From: Pseudodesulfovibrio nedwellii
Lineage (GTDB): Bacteria; Desulfobacterota; Desulfovibrionia; Desulfovibrionales; Desulfovibrionaceae
Length of the DNA: 64,000 nucleotides
NCBI RefSeq assembly: GCF_027923765.1
Contig: NZ_AP026709.1
Span: 2,847,501 to 2,911,500, forward strand
Direction of reading: 5' to 3'
A program made the translations under genes and the position numbers. Shown one piece after another: positions 27,551 through 37,019 of this stretch (positions within the stretch are counted from its first letter, which is position 1; every line of letters begins with the position of its first letter). The notes beneath the pieces are model-generated. The model was not told where the DNA came from. It was given only the letters and a program-made list of their open reading frames with translations, and did not search any database.

Positions 27551-28174
27551 TTATACGTCTTTTTTTGTTTTTGCCGGAATTCCTACCACTGTTGAGTTCG
27601 AAGCAACGTCATCAATGACAACCGCCCCAGCGCCAACCACACTGTCTGAACCGATCGTAATACCTTGAATAATACAGGCCCCAAGGCCAACGAACGCACC
27701 GTTATTTACGGTGACGTTTCCCGCCAACTTTACACCGGGTGCCACATGTATATGCGATCCGATAGAACATTCATGCTCGACCACACAGCCGGTATTGAGA
27801 ATGACGTTGTGGCCGATAACTGCACCTGTATTCAGGATAACCCCGGGACAAATAACACACCCGGTCCCAAGTTCCACGTCAGGATCCATAATAATACTGG
27901 GGTGCACGGCGTTCACCAAAATTTCACCGGACGCTGACAATTGGTCAAAAAGTCGTTGTCGGACATGATTGTCACCCACAGCCACGATCACGCCATCATG
28001 ATCCACAGTGGATACGCAATCATCTCCACCCAATACGGGTAGGCTCAGAGGACCGAGAACTCCGGCTGTACCGTCTCCAGATACATAGCCCAATGGTTCC
28101 ATGTTTTCCATGGCTACCAAAATAGACGCTACCATTCGGGCATGGCCACCGTCACCAATGATTAATATCTTCAT
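27551..28174 (-). CDS. NeuD/PglD-type sugar O-acyltransferase (left-handed beta helix)
   Basis: 207 residues. Residues 1-85 form the small Rossmann-like domain of the family (MKILIIGDGGHARMVASIL, IVAVGDNHVRQRLFDQL). From about 90 to the end the hexapeptide repeats of the left-handed beta helix are plain: VELGTGCVICPGVILNTGAVIG, HNVILNTGCVVEHEC, GAVVIDDV, ending VVGIPAK. The histidine in VVEHECSIG is the expected catalytic base. Relatives (NeuD, PglD) acetylate sialic acid or UDP-bacillosamine precursors with acetyl-CoA. No other glycan genes are next to it, so the substrate is unknown. Confidence 0.9.
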   Translation of the reverse strand: MKILIIGDGGHARMVASILVAMENMEPLGYVSGDGTAGVLGPLSLPVLGGDDCVSTVDHDGVIVAVGDNHVRQRLFDQLSASGEILVNAVHPSIIMDPDVELGTGCVICPGVILNTGAVIGHNVILNTGCVVEHECSIGSHIHVAPGVKLAGNVTVNNGAFVGLGACIIQGITIGSDSVVGAGAVVIDDVASNSTVVGIPAKTKKDV

Positions 28175-28345
28175 ATCGTTGCTCCACTTATACCCATTGA
28201 TCTACCTGCTTTGTCTTTTTCCTGTCAACGAACAGACAACGGACTGCTTGACGCATCATTCTCAGACGCGATATCTCCGGTATCACCAAACATGACAAAG
28301 CATGAAGGGAACAACCATTCCCCCCATCCATACAAGGAGAATATA

Positions 28346-29272
28346 ATGACCAAGATTGGCGTACTCTTTCCGGGACAGGGTTCTCAGGAAAAAGGCATGG
28401 GCCGGGATGTTGCCGAAAGCGACAGCGCGGCTTTGGACCTGTGGAAATTAGCTGAAAATGAATCGGGTCTGCCTCTTCGTGAAATATACTGGGACGGCGA
28501 GGCTGCTGACATGGCCGATACACGGGCGTTGCAGCCGGCATTGACCGTGGTCAATCTATCCCTGTGGTTGACGGTGAAGAACAAGATTGCTCCTGCAGCA
28601 ACGGCAGGACATAGTCTGGGAGAATTCGCATCTCTTGGTGCGGCAGGTATTCTGAGCATGGAAGACTGCATCAAGGCCGTCATTCTGCGTGGTCGGCTCA
28701 TGGCCGAATCCGGTGGTGCAGGGCACGGCATGGCCGCTGTTGTCAAACTTCAGCAGGACATTGTCGAAGATATCGTTGACAAGGCTGCCAAAAGTACGGG
28801 TAAGGAACTGCGCATCGCCAACTACAATACTCCGGCTCAGTTCGTTATCAGCGGTGAGCAAGAAGCACTCGATGCCGCCGATGTTCTCGTCAAGGAAGCC
28901 AAGGGCCGCGCTATCCGATTGGCTGTATCCGGCGCATTTCACAGTCCGCTTATTCAGGAAGCTGCCGACGAATTTAGTGCGTTCCTCAAGACACTTACTT
29001 GGTATACTCCGGCTTTTCCTTTGCACCATAACGCCACGGCTTTGCCTCAGCCTGACCCTGAGCAGATATTAACTACCATGCAGAATCAGATGACCTCTAG
29101 CGTACTGTGGATTCAAACCATGCAGGCCATGTGGGTGACCGGCATTCGAGAATTTGTTGAAGTCGGCCCCAAGGGTGTTCTCTTTAAAATGCTCAAGGCC
29201 AACCTTGGATCCATGGAAGAAAAATGGTCAGGCCGGAATATTGGTAATCTTGAACAGGCCGGAGAATTGTAA
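28346..29272 (+). CDS. fabD: Malonyl-CoA:ACP transacylase
   Basis: 308 residues from ATG 28346, preceded by AAGGAGA and starting the conserved TKIGVLFPGQGSQEKGMG. A longer frame begins at 28211 but has no family match in its first 45 codons. The active-site GHSLGEF contains the nucleophilic serine, and SGAFHSPLI the catalytic histidine. It transfers malonyl groups to acyl carrier protein in fatty-acid synthesis. Unusually it is not beside other fab genes. It is followed 8 bp later by aroE and then a cyclophilin gene. Confidence 0.95.
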   Translation: MTKIGVLFPGQGSQEKGMGRDVAESDSAALDLWKLAENESGLPLREIYWDGEAADMADTRALQPALTVVNLSLWLTVKNKIAPAATAGHSLGEFASLGAAGILSMEDCIKAVILRGRLMAESGGAGHGMAAVVKLQQDIVEDIVDKAAKSTGKELRIANYNTPAQFVISGEQEALDAADVLVKEAKGRAIRLAVSGAFHSPLIQEAADEFSAFLKTLTWYTPAFPLHHNATALPQPDPEQILTTMQNQMTSSVLWIQTMQAMWVTGIREFVEVGPKGVLFKMLKANLGSMEEKWSGRNIGNLEQAGEL

Positions 29273-29280
29273 AGGTCGTC

Positions 29281-30090
29281 ATGTTTAAAAGTTATGGAAT
29301 TATCGGTTGGCCGCTGGGTCACACCATGAGCCCAGCTCTGCACAACTGGGGATTTGGGGAATTCGACGTGGAAGCCAGCTATGCGGCATGGCCGGTTTCC
29401 CCGGACGACCTGTCTTCATTTATGGGGCAGATCCGAACCCGGCCCATTTCTGGTCTCAGCGTGACTATTCCACACAAACAGACGGTTATGGATTATCTGG
29501 ACGCGATCTCTGACCGAGCTGCGCAGGTCGGCGCGGTCAACACCCTCTATTGGGATAATGACATTTTGTGTGGTGAGAACACTGATGTCGTCGGTTTTAT
29601 CGCTCCTCTTCGTTCATTGGATCAACTTCCCGACTCGGCCCTTGTATTGGGTGCTGGGGGCGCGGCACGGGCTGTCATTGTCGGCCTCAAGGAATTGGGC
29701 GTACAGTATATCAGCGTTGCCAATCGTACACGCAGCAAGGCAAAGGAATTGGCCGAAGAGTTCAAGATAGATTGTATTGATTGGAACGCGCGTATGGACA
29801 CCCCGTGGGGACTTGTTTGCAACACCACGCCACTGGGCATGTCGGGTGATTTTGAAGGCCTTTCTCCGTGGTCTGCGGATGCCTTTACCCCGGATATGGT
29901 GGCTTATGATATCGTTTATAACCCGCTCGAAACCCGTTTTTTGCGGGATGCAAAAACAGCTGGTTGCAAGACTATTTCCGGTTTGGAGATGTTTCTTCAC
30001 CAAGGACTGGCTCAATTTCGACTCTGGACCGGTTTGGATATGAATGAAACCGGAGCGAGACACCTATTACTCAACGCCTTAAAGGGTTGA
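29281..30090 (+). CDS. aroE: Shikimate dehydrogenase
   Basis: 269 residues, normal for AroE, which reduces 3-dehydroshikimate with NADPH. The substrate-side motifs are GWPLGHTMSPALHN and SVTIPHKQTVMDYLD (catalytic lysine), and GAVNTLYWDN. The NADP-binding loop is GAGGAARAVIVGL, and the end GLEMFLHQGLAQFRLWTG is characteristic. The start follows AAAGGT. It sits 8 bp after fabD. Confidence 0.96.
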   Translation: MFKSYGIIGWPLGHTMSPALHNWGFGEFDVEASYAAWPVSPDDLSSFMGQIRTRPISGLSVTIPHKQTVMDYLDAISDRAAQVGAVNTLYWDNDILCGENTDVVGFIAPLRSLDQLPDSALVLGAGGAARAVIVGLKELGVQYISVANRTRSKAKELAEEFKIDCIDWNARMDTPWGLVCNTTPLGMSGDFEGLSPWSADAFTPDMVAYDIVYNPLETRFLRDAKTAGCKTISGLEMFLHQGLAQFRLWTGLDMNETGARHLLLNALKG

Positions 30091-30143
30091 CCGGTTTCGC
30101 GAAACAACATATTTTTTTGATCATTTCAAGCAAAGGTGACACA

Positions 30144-30806
30144 ATGAATATCGCACGAAACATCCTGTTATCAGTGGTTACGTCTTGCATGCTGCTTACG
30201 GCGATGGCCTTTTTCCCGTCCAATGCACAAGCCGGACCCAATCCTGTTGTGGTTATGGAAACATCCGCAGGCCGCATCATCGTGATGCTTTACCCCAAAG
30301 ATGCACCCAAAACCGTTGCTAATTTTCTCAAGTACGTTGATTCAGGATTTTACGAAAAAACAGTTTTTCACCGCGTCATTAGCCAACGCAAACCTCCGGC
30401 AGGCGCAGACGATTCCTCCATGAATATCGTCCAGGGCGGCGGATATACCTACCAACTCCAAAAGAAGACCACATTGCCCCCCATCGTCAACGAAGCCGCT
30501 ACAGGTCTGTTGAACAAAAAGGGGACAATCGCCATGGCTAGATCAGACAAGCCGCTTTCCACGACCTGTGAATTCTTTTTCAATGTGGAAGACAATCCGG
30601 TTCTCGACTACAAACAGACCGCCGAACAAATCGGTACAGGCAGTTACTCGGGCAGCACCACCATGGGCTATTGTGCCTTCGGTAAGGTCATCAGGGGTAT
30701 GGATGTAGTCAACAAGATCCACGAATCACAGACAGCCCGCTCCGGCAGAATGAGTGATGTGCCGGTCAAATTGACTGTCATCAAAAAAATATACCAACCC
30801 AAATAA
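30144..30806 (+). CDS. Exported cyclophilin-type peptidyl-prolyl isomerase
   Basis: 220 residues from ATG 30144 (AAAGGTG upstream). A signal peptide (MLLTAMAFFPSNAQA) predicts export to the periplasm. The cyclophilin domain has METSAGRIIVMLYPKDAPKTVANFL, KTVFHRVI with the catalytic arginine, the Q-G-G of VQGGGY, and CEFFFNVEDNPVLDYK. A small insertion around SQRKPPAGADDSS separates HRVI from VQGG. It probably helps folding of exported proteins. An earlier in-frame ATG (30087) overlaps aroE and is less likely. A strong terminator follows. Confidence 0.92.
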   Translation: MNIARNILLSVVTSCMLLTAMAFFPSNAQAGPNPVVVMETSAGRIIVMLYPKDAPKTVANFLKYVDSGFYEKTVFHRVISQRKPPAGADDSSMNIVQGGGYTYQLQKKTTLPPIVNEAATGLLNKKGTIAMARSDKPLSTTCEFFFNVEDNPVLDYKQTAEQIGTGSYSGSTTMGYCAFGKVIRGMDVVNKIHESQTARSGRMSDVPVKLTVIKKIYQPK

Positions 30807-30827
30807 AGCGAAGAGATATCAGATTTA

Positions 30828-30859
30828 GGAGCGGTCCGGAAACGGGCTGCTCTTTTTTT
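30828..30859 (+). terminator. Rho-independent terminator after fabD-aroE-cyclophilin
   Basis: GAGCGGTCC and GGGCTGCTC pair with two G-T wobbles around a six-base loop, followed by seven T residues, 22 bases after the cyclophilin stop. Confidence 0.85.
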
Positions 30860-30873
30860 ATGCAAAATAGGAA

Positions 30874-31353
30874 TTAATCAAGGTCGCGGAATATGCCTTT
30901 GGAGCGAACAAGAACCCGGCCTGTATCTATGTGAAGAAACATGCTTCGAGGGATGGTTCCTCCAAATTCTTCAGCAGCTAGTTGAGCATTGTTATAAGAG
31001 AGCACCCCCCGCAAGGCTTCGGCATTTTCTGCACCAATGGGGATATGGTACTGGCTCCGAATATTGGCTCCGCCTGCTCCTTTAAAGACCAGACGGTTCT
31101 GTTTTGCACCGGCTTTAACCAGACGGCGTACCATGACAGGAACGCCAGTAGTAACAAACTTGAAAGGGTTGTCCCGATCCCCTTTTGGGGCTTCACCCGG
31201 AGATGGCAATAGACAATGGATCAGGCCACCGATGCGTGCCTTCGGATCATAGGCAGAAATCCCGATACATGATCCTAGGGAATAGGTGACGAGTACGTCT
31301 TCAGGGGTAACTGAAAACCGCATGTCCGATATGCCGACAATAATGGTACTCAT
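30874..31353 (-). CDS. cheD: Chemoreceptor glutamine deamidase CheD
   Basis: 159 residues. The catalytic cysteine is in YSLGSCIGISAYDP and the histidine in GGLIHCLLPSP, followed by KFVTTGVPVMVRRLVKAGA and the KGAGGANIR region, all typical. CheD deamidates glutamines in methyl-accepting chemoreceptors and binds CheC. No chemotaxis operon is nearby; cheR is 16 kb away, so this organism's chemotaxis genes are partly scattered. ATG is preceded by AAGAGAA. Confidence 0.95.
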   Translation of the reverse strand: MSTIIVGISDMRFSVTPEDVLVTYSLGSCIGISAYDPKARIGGLIHCLLPSPGEAPKGDRDNPFKFVTTGVPVMVRRLVKAGAKQNRLVFKGAGGANIRSQYHIPIGAENAEALRGVLSYNNAQLAAEEFGGTIPRSMFLHIDTGRVLVRSKGIFRDLD

Positions 31354-31452
31354 GATAACATTCTCTTAAATACTTATATAGAGCCTGCCTCTCGTCGAGT
31401 AAAGGAAAGCCTCCTTGCAATACGTCTGATTTTATCCAATAGTCATTTAATT

Positions 31453-32199
31453 ATGTATAAAGATTCCATAGCCGTATTGGCTGACATTCATGGCAACAGT
31501 CTTGCCCTCGAAGCAGTGCTCACTCATGCCCGGGCACACGGCGTGCATCGATTCTACAATCTCGGGGATACCTTTTATGGTCCATTGGACCCGGAAGGGA
31601 CATGGGCCATACTTAAAAATGAGGACATGCCCGCCATTCTTGGTAATCAGGACAGAATCCTCATTGAGGGCGGTTTGGACTGGGAAAAGGTGCCGACTTT
31701 CCGGCGCACATTGAAAAGTATTGGAAAAGAGGGACTGGAATGGTTGAAAACACTTCCAGCCATAGTGTGTCCTGCACCGGATATTTTGCTCTGCCACGGA
31801 ACGCCCAAGGACGACATGTCCTACCTGCTGGAAGATGTAACCACAGGCCTGCCTGCCATGCGGGATCACACAGCTCTTCTTGAGCATCTCATGCCTGAAG
31901 CGAATGGATGTTCACTGGTTCTGGCTGGACATTCTCATCACGCAGGCCTGATTATGTGCGATGATATTACTATCGTTAATCCCGGCAGCGTGGGGCTGCC
32001 TGCTTATGATGACGATACTCCGCCGCATATAATGGCCAGCGGTTCACCCCATGCGAGATATGCGATTCTTACGAGGGAAGGTTCTGGCTGGGAAGTCGAA
32101 TTCATGAACGTGGAGTACGATTGGGACAGTGCTGCAGCCATGGCAAAAGAGAACGGCAGGGACGATTGGGCCGAGTGGATTACCACCGGAGTTGTCTAA
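31453..32199 (+). CDS. Metallophosphoesterase (YfcE/PrpE-like)
   Basis: 248 residues. Metal-binding motifs are in order: ADIHGN near residue 10, LGD near 38, GNQD near 70 (in place of GNHD), and LAGHSHHAG with the final histidines near 157. It belongs to the calcineurin-like phosphoesterase superfamily; substrate unknown. No ribosome site is visible before the ATG. It is monocistronic and divergent from cheD. Confidence 0.87.
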   Translation: MYKDSIAVLADIHGNSLALEAVLTHARAHGVHRFYNLGDTFYGPLDPEGTWAILKNEDMPAILGNQDRILIEGGLDWEKVPTFRRTLKSIGKEGLEWLKTLPAIVCPAPDILLCHGTPKDDMSYLLEDVTTGLPAMRDHTALLEHLMPEANGCSLVLAGHSHHAGLIMCDDITIVNPGSVGLPAYDDDTPPHIMASGSPHARYAILTREGSGWEVEFMNVEYDWDSAAAMAKENGRDDWAEWITTGVV

Positions 32200-32338
32200 T
32201 TTTCCCCATTTATCGCATTCTTTTCTGGACTTTTTTTAGATTTTTCTGAAAAATGCTGCCAAACTGTATGTTCTGACATATATGATTCAGATAAATCGTC
32301 TGTTGAAGTCTCTTTTCATTCAGCCCTGGTCTGGAACA

Positions 32339-34153
32339 ATGAAGCTGCATTACGCTGCGAAATTACATCTTCTGCTTTTATTTACGGCTTTTTTCCTTGC
32401 CGTCATTTTCCTGTGCCCGAATACAGGTCTTACCGCTTCGGCCAAATCCTATTTTATTGTTGGCCATTCTGATTTTCATGCATTGATAAAAAACAGTAAG
32501 CGCGCCAAGTATCGCTCCAACTGGGAAAAAGTGGAGAAATCTTTTTCTCGTTGTCTCAAGGCGGACCCCAATGGACCGTACGCGCCCAAGGCGTTGTATT
32601 ACATTGGCCGGGTTCACGAAGAGCTTGGCATACAAAGCGGTTTGAAATCCGATTTCCGACGGGCCGTTGACTATTTTGGCCGGGTGCTTGCCCGTTATCC
32701 ACGCCATGGATGGGCTGATGATTGCCTGTATCGGCGAGCCGGAGTCTATGCCAAACGACTCAGGGAAACCACCAATGCCCGTCTGGATTTGGCGACCATT
32801 ATTGTCGACTACCCGCGTTCAGACATGAAAAATAAAGCTAAAACAGCCCTCAAAAAATTGGGTAAATACGACTGGGCCATTGCCAAAGTTTCAGGCGGCA
32901 CGATGTCCGGCAACGGGACATTGGATTCCGTTGCGGCAAAAGCCACAGCCAAAAAGCCGATAGCCAAGACTAAACCGACCAGTACCAAAGCCAAGGATCC
33001 TTCCGGCATGGCCCATCTAGATGTGGTCCGATATACTTCCAGTGACGAATATACTCGCGTAGTTTTGGAGTTGGACGATCAGGCCAAGTACCGCTATCAG
33101 GTGCTCCAGCCAAATGCGGCTGTAAACCGGCCACACAGGCTTTACGTCGATATAAGCAATTCACGACTGGGCCATGATGTTACCGCGTCCACGACGGTGT
33201 CAGACGGCATTCTTCGTTCTATCCGTACAGGGCAATACAACAAGAATACCACCCGTGTGGTCCTCGATTTTCTTGATTTACAGGATTACAAGGTTTTTCC
33301 GCTCCAAAATCCATATCGTATTGTCATTGATGTATACGCTCCTGACGCAAAGACTCTTGCAGCTCAAAAAGCGGCAGCCAAGGCAGCCCCCAGAAAAACC
33401 ACGGCCAATTCAAAATATCGTCCACCGTACGGCAGCAAAAAGATGGCTGGGGATCTGCTTGAGCAGCTCGGCCTGACCGTCAAGACGATCATGATCGACC
33501 CGGGTCATGGCGGCAAGGACCCCGGGGCCGTTTCCAATGGCCTGCGTGAAAAGGACATCAATCTCCGCTTTGCCAAACTTCTTGGTAAAAAACTCAAGGC
33601 CAAGGGTTTCAAGATTACGTACACCCGTACCACGGATGTATTCATTGCTCTGGAAAAGAGAACGGCCATGGCTAACGTCAAAAAAGCCGACCTATTTTTG
33701 TCCATTCACTGTAACGCCAACCGGAGTCGCAGTATTCACGGTATGGAAACATACAGCTTGAACCTTGCCAAATCCAAGGATGCAGTCCGTATTGCCGCCC
33801 GTGAAAACGCGGTTGATCCACGTTCGATTTCCGACCTTCAATTCATTTTGACCGACTTGATGGTCAACTCCAAGATCAAGGAATCCCGAGATCTCGCTTC
33901 GGATGTACAGTCGAGCACAATCAAGCGGGTTCGCAAAAAATATTCTCTTAAAAACATGGGAACACGCGAGGCTCCTTTCTACGTATTGATGGGAGCAAAA
34001 ATGCCTTCCGTGCTGGTTGAATTGGGATACATCACCAACAAGACAGAGGCCAAGCGACTCAAGTCCGATAGGTATCTTGACTATCTCGCAAACGGCATTG
34101 TTGAAGGTATTCTGGCCTACAAAGGCAAGATCGAACGATACGCGTCATTGTAG
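32339..34153 (+). CDS. N-acetylmuramoyl-L-alanine amidase with AMIN domain
   Basis: 604 residues from ATG 32339, which opens a good signal peptide (LHLLLLFTAFFLAVIFL); an in-frame ATG at 32282 would put 19 residues ahead of it. A TPR-like helical part covers about 45-160 (ALYYIGRVHEELG, RRAVDYFGRVLARYPRHG). A Lys/Ala-rich linker follows, then an AMIN domain near 230-330 (DEYTRVVLELDDQAKYRY). The zinc-dependent Amidase_3 domain fills the end with IMIDPGHGGKDPGA, the glutamate in GLREKDINL, SIHCNAN and VLVELGYITN. It cleaves the lactyl-Ala bond of peptidoglycan in the periplasm during cell separation. The N-terminal TPR segment is an extra compared with E. coli AmiC. Confidence 0.93.
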   Translation: MKLHYAAKLHLLLLFTAFFLAVIFLCPNTGLTASAKSYFIVGHSDFHALIKNSKRAKYRSNWEKVEKSFSRCLKADPNGPYAPKALYYIGRVHEELGIQSGLKSDFRRAVDYFGRVLARYPRHGWADDCLYRRAGVYAKRLRETTNARLDLATIIVDYPRSDMKNKAKTALKKLGKYDWAIAKVSGGTMSGNGTLDSVAAKATAKKPIAKTKPTSTKAKDPSGMAHLDVVRYTSSDEYTRVVLELDDQAKYRYQVLQPNAAVNRPHRLYVDISNSRLGHDVTASTTVSDGILRSIRTGQYNKNTTRVVLDFLDLQDYKVFPLQNPYRIVIDVYAPDAKTLAAQKAAAKAAPRKTTANSKYRPPYGSKKMAGDLLEQLGLTVKTIMIDPGHGGKDPGAVSNGLREKDINLRFAKLLGKKLKAKGFKITYTRTTDVFIALEKRTAMANVKKADLFLSIHCNANRSRSIHGMETYSLNLAKSKDAVRIAARENAVDPRSISDLQFILTDLMVNSKIKESRDLASDVQSSTIKRVRKKYSLKNMGTREAPFYVLMGAKMPSVLVELGYITNKTEAKRLKSDRYLDYLANGIVEGILAYKGKIERYASL

Positions 34154-34176
34154 TTTTTATTGCATTCGTTTTTTAA

Positions 34177-34211
34177 GAGGCTCCCGACAAATAGTCGGGA
34201 GCCTCTTTTTG
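34177..34211 (+). terminator. Rho-independent terminator of the amidase gene
   Basis: GAGGCTCCCGAC and GTCGGGAGCCTC form a perfect 12-bp stem with a five-base loop, followed by TTTTT. Confidence 0.9.
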
Positions 34212-34302
34212 CGCGTGCATTCGCAGTGGGGATGCACGCGAGATCTTTATAAAGGTTTCGTTTTTACGGGGATTTGTTTTTTTCGAGGCGAAAAAAAGGA
34301 GG

Positions 34303-34338
34303 TAAAAAACGCCTCACCAACATAATGATGAGGCGTTT
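34303..34338 (-). terminator. Rho-independent terminator of dapF
   Basis: On the minus strand AAACGCCTCA and TGAGGCGTTT pair over 10 bases and run into a T tract, 28 bases after the dapF stop. Confidence 0.85.
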
Positions 34339-34365
34339 CATTTGCCGGGGCACTCTGTGGAGGTC

Positions 34366-35217
34366 TTACAGAGTCAACCCTAGCGGCCCGAGAAAGAATT
34401 CGCCTTGGAAGGTCAATTCTGCTGCTCCTTGGAGGAAAATATTACCGTCTTCCAAAAAGATGGTTAGCATTTCATCACTGGTCGTGGTCAGATTCGCGAA
34501 ACTCCCGGTCAAACCAAGGGTATTGGCCAACACCTGCGTGGCGGCTGCGCCAGTCCCACAAGCATATGTCTCGGCTTCCACACCTCGTTCATAGGTGCGT
34601 AATAACATCGTATTTTCGTCGATGATCTGTGCAAAATTAACATTGGTACCAGCTGGAGCAAAGGCCTCGTGGTAGCGAATTTTTGGACCGATATCCATAA
34701 TGTCGAGGGCCTTGACGTCATCTACGAAGACGACGGCATGGGGAACGCCTGTGTCCGAGAAGTGGACGGTCAACGGTTCACCTTCGATGTCCAGCGTGAT
34801 GTTGGTTTTTGTTTCTTTCGGTGGAGTGAGTTGAACTTTGACGCGACCTACGTCGGGTCCGTCAAGAAGGACTGATGCCTTGATGGGGCCAGCATCAGTG
34901 CCGAAGGTGTGCTCAGCCGGGGCTAAGCCTATGGCGTGGGCAAGTTTGCCCGCACAGCGGGAGGCATTGCCGCACATCTCGGCGCGAGACCCGTCGGAGT
35001 TGTAGAAATGCCACCGGTAGTCCAGTGCTGCATCTTCTGAATCCTCAAGAAAGAAGAGCCCGTCGGCATAAATTCCAAAAGCTCGGGCGCAGAGGGCTTT
35101 GGCCCATGCTTCCATGGCTGATTCCGGGATGCCAAGCTCCCGGTTGTCGATGACGACGAAATCGTTGCCGCAACCCTGCATTTTGTAGAAAGGAACGGAC
35201 TTGGTGAATATATTCAT
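34366..35217 (-). CDS. dapF: Diaminopimelate epimerase
   Basis: 283 residues from ATG 35215-35217, preceded by GGAG. The two catalytic cysteines are seen in EMCGNASRC and AETYACGTGAAA, and the N-terminal KMQGCGNDFVVID is diagnostic. The enzyme interconverts LL- and meso-diaminopimelate for lysine and peptidoglycan. It follows a STAS-like gene by 81 bp, with its own terminator downstream. Confidence 0.96.
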   Translation of the reverse strand: MNIFTKSVPFYKMQGCGNDFVVIDNRELGIPESAMEAWAKALCARAFGIYADGLFFLEDSEDAALDYRWHFYNSDGSRAEMCGNASRCAGKLAHAIGLAPAEHTFGTDAGPIKASVLLDGPDVGRVKVQLTPPKETKTNITLDIEGEPLTVHFSDTGVPHAVVFVDDVKALDIMDIGPKIRYHEAFAPAGTNVNFAQIIDENTMLLRTYERGVEAETYACGTGAAATQVLANTLGLTGSFANLTTTSDEMLTIFLEDGNIFLQGAAELTFQGEFFLGPLGLTL

Positions 35218-35298
35218 GGTGTGTAACTCCATTTTTACCACTGGTAGGCCGTGATTTACATATGGTCCAATTCTTTTTGGATATGGATGAGAGGTGAA

Positions 35299-35664
35299 TC
35301 AGGATGTGAGCCACTGCATGGCTTGTTCTTTCTCCATGAAAGTTTTGCAGTTGAGCGATCGGTTGAAGAGTGCGTTTTCATACGTGACAGCAATAGAATA
35401 CTCGTTTGGAGTGACAATGGTGGCGACCCGTATTCCTTGGACGGCTGCCATATCAATTTCGACGGAGTTGGCCAGAAGGCTCGCGTCAAGTGACGAGGTA
35501 TTGTTCTTTAGGCCGGTTTGGTCCAGTAAAATGCGTTTGATGCCATATTTATACGTCTTATTGAGGATGGCCGTGGCGTATTGCTGCATTTCTTCGAGTG
35601 TGTTCACTGTCCCGGTTGTAGAACTGAACAGGTAATCGTTTTCGAGTTCCAATGTGAATTTCAT
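35299..35664 (-). CDS. STAS/SpoIIAA-like small protein
   Basis: 121 residues of alternating strands and helices: an N-terminal strand ELENDYLFSSTTGTVN, a helix EMQQYATAILNKTYKYG, then RILLDQTGLKNNTSS, and a final helix FMEKEQAMQWLTS. This pattern resembles STAS or SpoIIAA-like domains found in anti-anti-sigma factors, but I see no certain phosphoserine motif. Function unknown. Its stop is 81 bp upstream of the dapF start, in the same direction. Confidence 0.7.
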   Translation of the reverse strand: MKFTLELENDYLFSSTTGTVNTLEEMQQYATAILNKTYKYGIKRILLDQTGLKNNTSSLDASLLANSVEIDMAAVQGIRVATIVTPNEYSIAVTYENALFNRSLNCKTFMEKEQAMQWLTS

Positions 35665-35806
35665 GAATGGGAAGCCTTAATTTGTATTACGATTTTTGAT
35701 GATTTAAGAATCGAAGCAACGGCGAAAAAAGTCAAGTGCACTTTCTTGCCATTTACGGCGGCCAAAGGTATCGCTGACCCAATAAGAATCAGGAGAATGA
35801 AAAGAC

Positions 35807-36061
35807 ATGTCCAAGCCGTGTGTTGGATGTGGGTGGTGTTGTCTGCAAGACCCCTGCATGGAATCTCATAGACGATATGGTTATATGCGCCGTTGCCCGG
35901 ATCTTTTTTGGGATGAAGAGAAGAAGCGGTACATGTGCGGCCTTATGCTCGATCCTGAAATGAGTGAGCAAGTGCGTCAATCTCAGCATGAGGGGCAGGG
36001 CTGTTATGCCCCGCTAAATTCCTGGCGGGATGACGTCAGAAATAGAGACAACGAAAAATAG
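35807..36061 (+). CDS. Small cysteine-rich protein (YkgJ-like metal-binding)
   Basis: 84 residues with seven cysteines, in CVGCGWCC, DPC, RC, MCG and GC. The pattern CxxCxxCC followed by CPxL and a later C recalls the YkgJ zinc/iron-chelating cluster family, but the protein is shorter than usual. AGGAGA precedes the ATG at good distance. The gene is followed 80 bp later by the RNase Z-like hydrolase. No more specific function can be given. Confidence 0.7.
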   Translation: MSKPCVGCGWCCLQDPCMESHRRYGYMRRCPDLFWDEEKKRYMCGLMLDPEMSEQVRQSQHEGQGCYAPLNSWRDDVRNRDNEK

Positions 36062-36141
36062 GGTTTACCCCTATTGCCCTAATTCCTTTTTCAGGCGATA
36101 GTCCGTCGCATGTACAAAATTTCAGATACGGAGTTTTCCCC

Positions 36142-36894
36142 ATGCGTGTGACCTTTGCCGGTGTTGGCGAAGCCTTTGATGACAAGTTGCCCAACACTTC
36201 TTTGTTGGTGCACGCCGGTTCTTCCACCGTCTTGCTTGATTGTGGTTTTACTGCTGCCTGTGTCTTTTGGGGGATGGCCGCGAATCCCCTTGCATTAGAT
36301 GCTGTTTATATTTCTCATTTTCATGGCGATCATTATTTTGGATTGCCCGCATTGCTTGTCCGCTCCATTGAGGAAGGGCGCACCAAGCGTTTGACCATTC
36401 TTGGCCCTTCGGGCATTGAATCTCGCGTTACCCGCCTTATGGAAATGGCGTATTCCAACGCCTTGGCTCGGGCAAAGTTCAGCATTTTTTTTATTGAATG
36501 TGATCCTGGCCAGGATTTTAAACACGCTGGTTTTCGGTTCCGATTTGCTATGAGCGATCATGCCATGCCTTGTCAGGCTATTCGGCTTGATACTGCGGAT
36601 AAGTCCTTGTTTTATTCCGGTGACGGACAGCCCACTGATGACACTTTGGAGCTGGCTTTGGGGTGTGACCTTGTGGTTCACGAGTCCTATTCTTTGGATC
36701 AGGAAAAAACAGGACACGGAAGCGTTGAGTCTTCCGTTGATTTTGCACGTAAGGCAAGTGCCAAAGCCTGCGCTTTGGTTCATGTGAAGCGAACGGTTCG
36801 ACGGGAAAGGAAAAATGTGATTCTTGCACGGGCAAACGCCATTTCTGACATGAGGGTTTTTCTGCCTGAGCCTGGAGATGTCCATATTTTGTAG
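36142..36894 (+). CDS. MBL-fold hydrolase, RNase Z-like
   Basis: 250 residues. The metallo-beta-lactamase signature is HFHGDHYFGLP, and further metal ligands appear in MSDHAMPC, YSGDGQPTDD and VHESYSLDQ. The arrangement resembles RNase Z/ElaC-type enzymes, but the short length and lack of a clear exosite leave tRNA processing unproved; arylsulfatase or phosphodiesterase activity is also possible. ATG follows CGGAG. Confidence 0.85.
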   Translation: MRVTFAGVGEAFDDKLPNTSLLVHAGSSTVLLDCGFTAACVFWGMAANPLALDAVYISHFHGDHYFGLPALLVRSIEEGRTKRLTILGPSGIESRVTRLMEMAYSNALARAKFSIFFIECDPGQDFKHAGFRFRFAMSDHAMPCQAIRLDTADKSLFYSGDGQPTDDTLELALGCDLVVHESYSLDQEKTGHGSVESSVDFARKASAKACALVHVKRTVRRERKNVILARANAISDMRVFLPEPGDVHIL

Positions 36895-37019
36895 AGTCTT
36901 ATTCCCTTATTTATCATTCCCAACCAGACTTTTTTATGCCATCCTGCACAGTGAGTAACGTTGTGAAACGAATGTTTGATTGGCGTAATTGATTATCTGG
37001 TTTTGTTTCAGAGGGGATT

